NCBI GenBank assembly: GCA_022712785.1
Contig: JAFLJX010000193.1
Span: 1 to 11,014 of the forward strand
DNA length: 11,014 nucleotides
From: Mycoplasmatota bacterium
Lineage (GTDB): Bacteria; Bacillota_I; Bacilli_A; Izemoplasmatales; Izemoplasmataceae
Direction: 5' to 3'
The notes beneath the pieces were generated by a model. That model ran no database searches. It saw only the letters and a list, made by a program, of their open reading frames with translations, and had not been told where the DNA came from. The number at the start of each line of letters is the position of its first letter. The first letter of the stretch is position 1. Of this stretch, positions 5,426 through 11,014 are shown in pieces. The translations under genes were made by a program, and so were the position numbers.

Positions 5426-6269
5426 TCCCATTACCTTCTTTATTTATATTTTTAATGAAGGCTGACAAAACTAACTTTTGTGTATTTGTTAAAATTAGAT
5501 TGTTATTTCCTTCAATGTATTTTATACATTTTTGTAGCATACTGTGTTTTCTTGTATTATACAAGTACACATTAGGGTTTATATCTTCAATTAAAAACTG
5601 TAATGGTAATTTTTCTTTTTTAACAAATGTTTGAATTATTAGGTAAAGATCAGAACATTTTACAGAATCTAATACAATATTAAAATCTTCTTCAAATATT
5701 CTAAGTAATTCTTTATATATTCGAACTTCTTGTACAACATAATTAACTTTAATATTCTCTCTAGCAGCATTTAAATGAAATGCGATAAATCCCACTTCTT
5801 CATCAGGAATAACTATTTTGAATTTATCATATATAATTTTACGTGCTTTTAAAGCTATTTGATATTCTTCAACAAGTAGAACTTGAATCTGTTCAAAAAA
5901 TGGATTTGCAATTATTTTATTCTCTTTTATCCTATCTAAAGCAAAACTTATATGATCTGATAAAGAAATATACACATGTTGATTCAATTCACTGAATTTG
6001 GCTTCTGCTAATGCAATTATTTTATTACTAACTTCAATTATATCTTCATCAAAATTATTAATCATATCTATAAGTTGTGTTTTTAAAGTTTCGTCATAAT
6101 TATAAAATGATTTCTCAATTTTGGATTCATCAATCTCTACATAGGTATTACTCTTTTGACTAAAACCTATTCCTTTACCTATTAGGATGGAGGTATTTTG
6201 TTGTTTGTCTAAAGTAAGTATAGAATTATTGTTTAATACTCTTTGTATGAAATATATTTTATTTGACAT
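5418..6269 (-). CDS. LicT/GlcT/BglG-type transcriptional antiterminator with degenerate second PRD
   Basis: A 283-residue RNA-binding antiterminator. Residues 1-57 are the CAT RNA-binding domain (IQRVLNNNSILTL, ILIGKGIGFSQKS). PRD1 (about 65-170) keeps both histidines used for phosphorylation, His106 in LSDHISFALDR and His165 in GFIAFHLNAA. PRD2 (about 171-283) has lost them: the segment that normally carries the first reads LYLIIQTF, and the final HI-type motif reads LVLSAFIKNI. In LicT the PRD2 histidines take an activating phosphate from HPr, so control here is probably through PRD1 alone, by EII-dependent inactivation. The target is almost certainly the RAT/terminator pair in the leader of this same operon (10707-10773). 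AAGGAGAAAGG precedes the ATG. It lies between the HPr-like and EIIA genes. Confidence 0.93.
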   Translation of the reverse strand: MSNKIYFIQRVLNNNSILTLDKQQNTSILIGKGIGFSQKSNTYVEIDESKIEKSFYNYDETLKTQLIDMINNFDEDIIEVSNKIIALAEAKFSELNQHVYISLSDHISFALDRIKENKIIANPFFEQIQVLLVEEYQIALKARKIIYDKFKIVIPDEEVGFIAFHLNAARENIKVNYVVQEVRIYKELLRIFEEDFNIVLDSVKCSDLYLIIQTFVKKEKLPLQFLIEDINPNVYLYNTRKHSMLQKCIKYIEGNNNLILTNTQKLVLSAFIKNINKEGNGNE

Positions 6270-6301
6270 ACCTTTCTCCTTTTACTTGTAAATTTTAAAT
6301 A

Positions 6302-6556
6302 CTACGAATTTAAAATTACTTGTATTAATGTTTCAAGAATACTTCTTTCGTCTTTCCCATCAACTGACACTGTTACACTGTTACCTTTAACAATTTCTAG
6401 TTTTATTAATTGCATCGTACTATTTCCATTTACAGTTAATTTGTTCTTAGTAACAAAAACTTCACAATTAGATGATTGAACTGTACTTGAGAAAATCCCA
6501 ATAGGTCTTATATGAAAAGGTATATTACTAACGTATTCAATAGTCTTTTTTATCAT
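6302..6556 (-). CDS. Divergent HPr-like PTS phosphocarrier
   Basis: An 84-residue protein, the normal length for HPr. The phosphorylation loop reads IPFHIRPIGIFSS, with His15, Arg17 and Pro18 in the classical positions, although the usual GIHARPA or GLHARPA is changed to PFHIRPI. Ser46, the HPr kinase target in Gram-positives, is kept in NGNSTMQLIKL, with Met48 beside it. So it probably carries phosphate from enzyme I to the operon's EIIA and could also be Ser-phosphorylated. It is unlikely to be the main HPr, which normally sits with ptsI and has the canonical loop. An AAGGGGG ribosome site precedes the ATG, 12 bases after the nagA stop. Its stop codon lies in the loop of an AT-only hairpin (6291-6317). 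A dedicated carrier for this operon is the likely role. Confidence 0.85.
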   Translation of the reverse strand: MIKKTIEYVSNIPFHIRPIGIFSSTVQSSNCEVFVTKNKLTVNGNSTMQLIKLEIVKGNSVTVSVDGKDERSILETLIQVILNS

Positions 6557-6568
6557 AATAACACCCCC

Positions 6569-7723
6569 TTATTTAAGTAATATTCCATCTTTTATTATAT
6601 GTTCAATTTCTATTTTTTCATTAAATATTAATAAATCTGCAATTTTACCTTCTTCAATACTTCCTAAGATACTATCTTTTTTAATAGCTCTTGCTGGGTT
6701 AATTGTAGCCATCTTTATAGTGTCAATTAAATTAGTATTATACAAATTAATCATATTTTTAACAGCTAAATTTAAATTTAGTATTGAACCAGCTAGTGCA
6801 CCAGATGTTAATCTTGCTGCACCATCTTTAACTATAACAGTTTGGCCACCTAATTCACTAATTCCATCAGGAAGTCCTGCTGCTCTCATTGCATCTGATA
6901 TTAATACAATATTATCACATGTTTTACATACTTTAGCAACTTCTACAGCTGTTTTATGTAAATGAACACCATCACATATTAATTCAGCTCTTAATTTGGA
7001 ATTAGTTAAACATGCACCAATGATACCGGGTTCTCTATGAGTGTATGCTCTCATTCCATTATAGAGGTGAGTACATAAAGTCGCTCCTAAATCAATTGCT
7101 TTCTGAGCAGCTATATATTCAGAATTGGTGTGACCTAAAGCTACTACAATATTGTTTTTAACACAATATTTAATCATCTCTACTGCTCCTGGTAATTCTG
7201 GAGCCAAAGCTACAACAAGGATATTATTATTAGAAATTTCTATAAAATCTTTTAATTCTTCTAGATTAGGATCTCTAATATCTTTACCTGGTTGTGCTCC
7301 TTTTTTTATTGTATTAAAATATGGTCCCTCTAAATAAACTCCTAATAACCTAGATTTATTTCTACCCTGTTTATTCATATAATCATTTGCATTTTTTAAT
7401 GCGCTTTTTATTTTGTCTGACGGATTTGTCATTGTTGTAGCACAGAATGAAGTTACACCGTTACTAATATGATACTTAGCCATAGCTTCTAAAGCTTCTG
7501 TGGTTGCATCCATTGTATCATAGCTACTATTACCATGATTATGTATATCAATAAATCCTGGTGATAAATATTGGTTCTTACCATCTACTAAAACATCGTA
7601 TTGAATGTCTGATTTATTATTTGGAATAATGTTTACTATTTTACCATTATCAACCAATACTTGATGATTATGCAGTATTGAATTCTCTTTTATAATTCGG
7701 ATATTTTTTATTAAAATTCTCAT
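6569..7723 (-). CDS. nagA: N-acetylglucosamine-6-phosphate deacetylase
   Basis: A 384-residue amidohydrolase that removes acetate from GlcNAc-6-P to give glucosamine-6-P. Landmarks in order: PGFIDIHNHG (His61, His63), LEGPYFN (Glu132, metal ligand), VALGHTNS (His198), THLYNGMRAYTHREPG (His219), CDGVHLHK (His254) and LISDAMRAAG with the catalytic Asp277. The N-terminal IKNIRII...VLVDNGKIV strand pattern and a C-terminal EEGKIADLLIFN complete the small beta domain. The length is normal. The start at 7723 is required by the N-terminal fold, although it overlaps the end of nagB by 56 bases and has only a weak ribosome site, suggesting coupling to nagB translation. Product goes to NagB. Confidence 0.97.
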   Translation of the reverse strand: MRILIKNIRIIKENSILHNHQVLVDNGKIVNIIPNNKSDIQYDVLVDGKNQYLSPGFIDIHNHGNSSYDTMDATTEALEAMAKYHISNGVTSFCATTMTNPSDKIKSALKNANDYMNKQGRNKSRLLGVYLEGPYFNTIKKGAQPGKDIRDPNLEELKDFIEISNNNILVVALAPELPGAVEMIKYCVKNNIVVALGHTNSEYIAAQKAIDLGATLCTHLYNGMRAYTHREPGIIGACLTNSKLRAELICDGVHLHKTAVEVAKVCKTCDNIVLISDAMRAAGLPDGISELGGQTVIVKDGAARLTSGALAGSILNLNLAVKNMINLYNTNLIDTIKMATINPARAIKKDSILGSIEEGKIADLLIFNEKIEIEHIIKDGILLK

Positions 7724-8474
7724 TTTCTTTCATCTTCTTTTCTTTAAGGTAAATACTCGCAGCTTCTTCATCTAGTAAGATTGTTAAATTGTTATGTAAT
7801 AATAACGTTGATGCTGGAATATCTGTGTTAATTTCATTATTTCTTAAGCATTTTGCTATTACTGGTGCTTTTCTTTCGCCTGTAACTAAAAGTAATATTT
7901 TTTTTGCTCTCATTATCGTTCCTAAACCCATTGTTATAGCTTGTTTAGGCATTTTATATATATCGGGGAAAAACTTACTATTTTGTTCTAGAGTTTTTTG
8001 AGCTAAATCAGTAATATGTGTATCTAATAATAGTTTATTATCCGGTTCGTTAAATCCGATGTGACCATTAATGCCTATTCCCAAAATTTGTAAATCAATT
8101 CCATTATTTTCGTTAATAAGTTTATCATATTTTATTGCTGTATTTCTAAAATCTTTTGAATCACTACTTAACAGGTGAATATTCTCTGACTTAATATTAA
8201 TATGATCAAATAAATTATGATGCATATAATAATTATAACTATTTACATCATTTTTACCAATATTTAAATACTCATCTAAATTAAATGTCTTAACATCTTT
8301 AAAGTCTACTTTCCCATTTTTATAAGCTTTAATCAATTCTTTATAAGTATCTAGAGGTGTATCACCTGTAGCTAGTCCTAAAACAAAACATTTTTTCTTA
8401 TTAATTTCTTTAATAATTTGTGAAGCAGCTATTTTACTTACTTCTTCTTGATTCTTTGCAATAATAATTTCCAT
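7668..8474 (-). CDS. nagB: Glucosamine-6-phosphate deaminase
   Basis: A 268-residue enzyme converting glucosamine-6-P to fructose-6-P and ammonia, the last step before glycolysis. Visible motifs: GLATGDTPLDTY (phosphate loop), TFNLDEYLN with the catalytic Asp67, and GIGINGHIGFNEP with His138 and Glu143. It has Asn136 where E. coli has Asp141, which I recall as usual in the short Gram-positive enzymes. TMGLGTIMRAKKILLL follows. AAGGA lies seven bases before the ATG. The body fits the short form (about 240 residues); the last 20 or so residues (KENENFNKKYPNYKREFNTA) are an uncharacteristic Lys/Asn-rich tail encoded in the 56-base overlap with nagA, perhaps gained by loss of an earlier stop. Confidence 0.97.
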   Translation of the reverse strand: MEIIIAKNQEEVSKIAASQIIKEINKKKCFVLGLATGDTPLDTYKELIKAYKNGKVDFKDVKTFNLDEYLNIGKNDVNSYNYYMHHNLFDHINIKSENIHLLSSDSKDFRNTAIKYDKLINENNGIDLQILGIGINGHIGFNEPDNKLLLDTHITDLAQKTLEQNSKFFPDIYKMPKQAITMGLGTIMRAKKILLLVTGERKAPVIAKCLRNNEINTDIPASTLLLHNNLTILLDEEAASIYLKEKKMKENENFNKKYPNYKREFNTA

Positions 8475-8488
8475 TAAATATTCCTTCT

Positions 8489-9211
8489 TTACATATGTTT
8501 AATTCGTTTAGTATATTTTTCATAAAGATGATCGTTATTGAAGTTATCTGAATTTTGACTAACGAAGATAGGTAATTGAATGTTTTCTTTATGCAATATG
8601 TCTAACGTCTCAGTTAAAATACTATTTACTATAAATGCTCCAGTTATCGTTGAAGCTGGACCTGATGAAACTTTACCGTATGATAGTAATGCATCACCTT
8701 TTGGGACACAATTATCAATAACAATATCAGCTATTTCATATAGTTTTTTACCTGACTTATCTCTTGAATCACATGATTTAGAATGATCGTAAGACGTAAT
8801 TGCAATAACTTTTAGTCCTTCTTTTTTTGCTCTCATTGCCATTTGTACTGGCACTGAGTTTCTACCTGAGTTTGAAGTGATAACCATTATATCATCTTTA
8901 TCTATATCATATTGATCATAAATAATATCTGCTAACCCATCTATTTTTTCCATATGACTACCTTTTTGGGCTCCTGCGGCTGTTGTAATTGTTTCATCTA
9001 ACATTGCATTAATATTACTTAATCCCCCAGCTCTAACAAACATTTCAATCCCAATCATGTGTGAATGTCCTGTACCAAAGAAATGAATAATTTTATCTTC
9101 TTTGACTTTTTGTGCAAATATTTTGGCAACTTCTACTATTGTGTCATATTCTGTTGCTTCTACTGTTTCAATTAAACTTGTTATTTTTTCATAATATTTT
9201 CTAGCTGACAT
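8489..9211 (-). CDS. SIS-domain phosphosugar-binding protein (UPF0309 type)
   Basis: A 240-residue single SIS-domain protein. The sugar-phosphate loops are clear: HFFGTGHSHMIGIEMFVRAGG (about residues 43-63) and DIMVITSNSGRNSVPVQMAM (about 108-127), then LKVIAITSYDHS. This is the UPF0309-like SIS group of Gram-positives and not MurQ, GlmS or AgaS, as far as I can judge by motif. No reaction is firmly known for the group. Placed between the GlcNAc transporter and nagB, it probably isomerises, deacylates or otherwise handles a related phosphosugar. I chose the ATG at 9211, with GGAGGG five bases upstream; a longer reading to 9262 would run through a hairpin and has no ribosome site. The gap to nagB is 14 bases. 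Confidence 0.88.
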   Translation of the reverse strand: MSARKYYEKITSLIETVEATEYDTIVEVAKIFAQKVKEDKIIHFFGTGHSHMIGIEMFVRAGGLSNINAMLDETITTAAGAQKGSHMEKIDGLADIIYDQYDIDKDDIMVITSNSGRNSVPVQMAMRAKKEGLKVIAITSYDHSKSCDSRDKSGKKLYEIADIVIDNCVPKGDALLSYGKVSSGPASTITGAFIVNSILTETLDILHKENIQLPIFVSQNSDNFNNDHLYEKYTKRIKHM

Positions 9212-9226
9212 AATTACCCTCCTATT

Positions 9227-9270
9227 ATTGTAATTTACGGGGCAAAAAATATTGCCCCTCAAATTACAAT
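9227..9270 (-). repeat. Long intercistronic hairpin between nagE and the SIS gene
   Basis: ATTGTAATTT (9227-9236) with AAATTACAAT (9261-9270), and GGGGCA (9239-9244) with TGCCCC (9253-9258), form a 16-pair stem with one two-base mismatch and an eight-base loop. On the minus strand it starts 7 bases after the nagE stop and ends just before the SIS gene's ribosome site. There is no T-run, so it is not a normal terminator. It may stabilise or separate nagE mRNA. Confidence 0.75.
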
Positions 9271-9277
9271 ATATTTA

Positions 9278-10654
9278 TCATTTTAGTATTTTATTAATAT
9301 CCTGTGCGATAAATTCAGCGTGTGTTCCAACAACTACTTGAACACTACCTTTCATAACAAACACTCCAGAACTACCTAGTTTTTTAAATCCATTTTTATT
9401 GATTTTTGTATCATCAACTAATTGACAACGCAATCTTGTAATACAAGCATCAATTATTTTAATGTTTTCTTTTCCACCTAAGTATTCAATATACTTAATT
9501 GCTATTTCGTCAGGAGTACCAATATCTTCTTCTACAACTTCCTCTTCATCTTCACGACCAGGAGTTTTTAAGTTGAATTTAACGATTAAAAATCTAAATA
9601 CTACATAATATAAAACAAAGTAAACTAATCCAACTGGAATAATTAACCAGCCCTTAGTAGATAACCCAAAGTTTAATACAAAGTCTAATAATCCTGCACT
9701 AAATCCGAATCCGTGTTTAATCCCTAATAATGCGGTAACTGCAAGTGCAGAACCCTGAAGTATAGCATGAGCCAAGAATAATGCTGGTGCAGTAAATGCG
9801 AATAAGAAAATCATTGGTTCACCAATACCAGTTAAAGCAAATGTAGCAGCAGCCCCAAAAAGGATAGCCCCAACTTTTTTTCTATTTTCTTTTTTAGCAG
9901 TTTGATACATTGCGAGAGCAGCACCTAACATACCAAACATAAATACTGGATAGAAACCAGCCATAAATGAACCAGCTGTAGGATCTCCAGCAAAGAAACG
10001 GAATAAGTCTCCGTGAATTACTTCCCCTGCAGTATTTGTGTAATCCCCAAATACAAACCAAGTTAAACTATTTAAGATATGATGTAACCCTGTAGGAAGT
10101 AGTATTGCATTGAAGAAACCATAGATACCAACTCCAAATGCTCCAGTTTCAGTTAGGAATAACCCAAAACTATGAATACCTGATTGAATAACTGGCCAAA
10201 TCCAACCAAATACAACACCGGCTACTAAAGAAACACCACCGGTAATAATTGGGACAAATCGCTTACCACCAAAGAATCCTAATACTTGAGGAACTTTGAT
10301 ATTACTAAATCGGTTATATAGTTTTGCGGCGATATAACCCCCGATAATACCTGATAAAACACCCATGTTGATAGTTGGGTCCATTGTTTTCGTTACTTCT
10401 GTAATAATAAAGTAAGCAACAGCTCCAGATAGTGCGGCAGCACCATGTCCATCTTTAGATATTCCAATAGCGACACCTATACCAAATATTATTGGTAGGT
10501 TGGTGAAGATAATAGCACCTGCTGCTGCCATAACTGGAATATCAAGTAAATCTCCAGCACCTAAACGCATTAATAATGCGGCAATAGGTAATGTTGCAAC
10601 AGGAAGCATTAAGGCTTTACCAATGTTTTGTAATTCTGCGAAAACTTTTTTCAT
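9278..10654 (-). CDS. nagE: PTS N-acetylglucosamine-specific EIICB permease
   Basis: A 458-residue membrane transporter that imports and phosphorylates GlcNAc. The EIIC domain (about residues 1-365) has some ten hydrophobic segments and the glucose/GlcNAc-family marks GLHHILNSLTW (about 189-199) and LTGIGEPMIFLF (about 274-285). An acidic linker (EDEEEVVEED) leads to the EIIB domain (about 378-458), where DACITRLRC holds the phosphorylated Cys404. There is no fused EIIA; the separate EIIA at 4949-5425 completes the system. GlcNAc rather than glucose specificity is inferred from nagA and nagB in the operon. The start at 10654 has an AGAGGGTG site; an in-frame ATG at 10717 lies inside the leader terminator and is not a real start. 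It ends TGA-TAA, a tandem stop. Expression is controlled by the antiterminator leader at 10707-10773. Confidence 0.96.
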   Translation of the reverse strand: MKKVFAELQNIGKALMLPVATLPIAALLMRLGAGDLLDIPVMAAAGAIIFTNLPIIFGIGVAIGISKDGHGAAALSGAVAYFIITEVTKTMDPTINMGVLSGIIGGYIAAKLYNRFSNIKVPQVLGFFGGKRFVPIITGGVSLVAGVVFGWIWPVIQSGIHSFGLFLTETGAFGVGIYGFFNAILLPTGLHHILNSLTWFVFGDYTNTAGEVIHGDLFRFFAGDPTAGSFMAGFYPVFMFGMLGAALAMYQTAKKENRKKVGAILFGAAATFALTGIGEPMIFLFAFTAPALFLAHAILQGSALAVTALLGIKHGFGFSAGLLDFVLNFGLSTKGWLIIPVGLVYFVLYYVVFRFLIVKFNLKTPGREDEEEVVEEDIGTPDEIAIKYIEYLGGKENIKIIDACITRLRCQLVDDTKINKNGFKKLGSSGVFVMKGSVQVVVGTHAEFIAQDINKILK

Positions 10655-10706
10655 AAAAACACCCTCTCTTTTTCTATTTCTGAATTTTGTAGAACGTGAT
10701 ACAAAT

Positions 10707-10753
10707 AAAAAAGGCATGAACTAAAACGTCTAAGACGTCGTAAGTTCATGCCT
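10707..10753 (-). terminator. Leader (conditional) terminator of the nagE operon
   Basis: On the minus strand AGGCATGAACT (from 10753) and AGTTCATGCCT (ending at 10712) make a perfect 11-pair stem. An inner ACGTC/GACGT stem extends it, and TTTTTT follows. It lies about 55 bases upstream of the nagE ATG, so it would stop transcription before the operon unless prevented. Its 5' arm is shared with the RAT element. Confidence 0.93.
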
Positions 10754-10773
10754 GAATATACCAGTAACACACT
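10743..10773 (-). promoter_or_regulatory. RAT (ribonucleic antiterminator) element for a LicT/GlcT-type protein
   Basis: The minus strand carries TGTTACTG, seven bases, then CAGGCATGAAC. This matches the RAT pattern of BglG/LicT targets as I recall it (TGTTACTG, six bases, CAGGCAAAACC). CTG/CAG forms the upper stem and AGT/ACT the base, in place of the usual GG/CC. The 3' half is the 5' arm of the terminator, so protein-stabilised RAT and terminator exclude each other. The cognate protein is encoded at 5418-6269. Confidence 0.88.
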
Positions 10774-10785
10774 CTTTATGAATCC

Positions 10786-10815
10786 AGTATAGCACTGTTT
10801 TAAATCAGATGTCAA
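10786..10815 (-). promoter_or_regulatory. Sigma-A-type promoter of the nagE operon
   Basis: A perfect TTGACA (10810-10815) and TATACT (10786-10791) are 18 bases apart, with TG one base before the -10 (extended -10). The predicted start is near 10779, giving a leader of about 125 bases that contains the RAT and terminator. Confidence 0.88.
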
Positions 10816-10831
10816 GTAAATAGATTATTAA

Positions 10832-10847
10832 ATGTCAGCGTTTACAA
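10832..10847. promoter_or_regulatory. Catabolite-responsive element (CcpA cre site)
   Basis: ATGTCAGCGTTTACAA matches the cre consensus WTGNNARCGNWWWCAW at every position. It lies upstream of the -35 box, centred about 60 bases before the predicted start point. This points to CcpA input on the nagE operon. Sites at this distance activate in cases such as B. subtilis ackA, whereas repressing sites more often overlap or follow the promoter. Confidence 0.78.
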
Positions 10848-10923
10848 CATAATTTAGATTCTATCAGTCTTTTAATAATCCATAATATATATTAAGCTAT
10901 ACGTTTATTATATTTTAAATACG

Positions 10924-11014
10924 TTATTCTTCATTTAAGTATGATTTTACTAATTTTTTAACTTCATTATTGGTATCAAGATTAATTGCTTTTAAAGCCA
11001 TTTCTTTCATATCT
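10924..11014 (-). CDS. C-terminal end of a truncated gene, possibly PTS enzyme I
   Basis: Only the last 29 codons are inside the window (DMKEMALKAINLDTNNEVKKLVKSYLNEE-stop). The pattern of an Ala-rich helix, then T-x-x-E-V, then LV and a terminal E-rich helix resembles the end of enzyme I (E. coli PtsI ends ALADEALAQPTTDELMTLVN...). Enzyme I would fit beside a PTS operon. The match is short and the gene continues beyond the window, so this is tentative. No convincing terminator separates it from the nagE promoter region. Confidence 0.45.
   Translation of the reverse strand, partial: DMKEMALKAINLDTNNEVKKLVKSYLNEE

Noticed and set aside
6291..6317. AT-only inverted repeat AATTTTAAAT / ATTTAAAATT between the HPr-like and antiterminator genes as a terminator
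   Set aside because: No G-C pairs and no T-run, and the genes downstream clearly belong to the same operon.
1..11014. CRISPR arrays, tRNA or rRNA genes, intact insertion sequences
   Set aside because: No spaced repeats, no cloverleaf with a T-loop, no transposase and no terminal inverted repeats were seen on either strand.

Overview
The window is AT-rich DNA from a Gram-positive, low-GC bacterium, most likely Bacillota/Bacilli or a near relative. The grounds are strong AGGAGG-type ribosome sites, PTS genes with a LicT-type antiterminator, a consensus-matching CcpA (cre) site, Sec-type signal peptides and a LytTR regulator. All long genes use TGG for Trp and contain no in-frame TGA, so the standard bacterial code applies. 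I cannot place it at genus level.

Left half (1-4600), an accessory-looking region. On the minus strand, in transcription order: a 41-codon secreted-peptide precursor (3407-3532), a small helical protein with an apparent A7 frameshift (3113-3325, with an open -1 extension to 3018), an HNH nuclease gene broken by an in-frame TGA (2749-3021), a secreted S1-family serine protease with a pro-region (1335-2486) and a terminator (1246-1280). Then come a 149-aa LytTR regulator (703-1152) and, with its ribosome site overlapping the regulator's stop, a two-helix membrane protein (52-693). Divergent from the peptide gene is a helix-turn-helix regulator with a long helical C-terminal half (3618-4577), of the general build of RNPP (Rgg/PlcR/PrgX) peptide-sensing regulators; it ends in a strong terminator. 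The regulator/peptide/protease arrangement recalls plcR-papR-nprB and ropB-speB. By eye, the outer domain of the membrane protein resembles the pro-region of the protease. My main hypothesis is a peptide-signalling, protease and membrane-sensor (or inhibitor) system.

Right half (4917-10850), a seven-gene amino-sugar PTS operon on the minus strand: nagE (EIICB), a SIS-domain protein, nagB, nagA, a divergent HPr, a LicT/GlcT-type antiterminator and a glucose-type EIIA. It starts at a consensus-like promoter (10786-10815) with a cre site about 60 bases upstream of the start point. Its leader carries a RAT-like antiterminator overlapping a strong intrinsic terminator. The likely circuit is that imported GlcNAc-6-P is deacetylated by NagA and deaminated by NagB to fructose-6-P, while the operon's own antiterminator allows read-through when the sugar is being transported. 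At the right edge is the C-terminal end of another minus-strand gene that may be ptsI.
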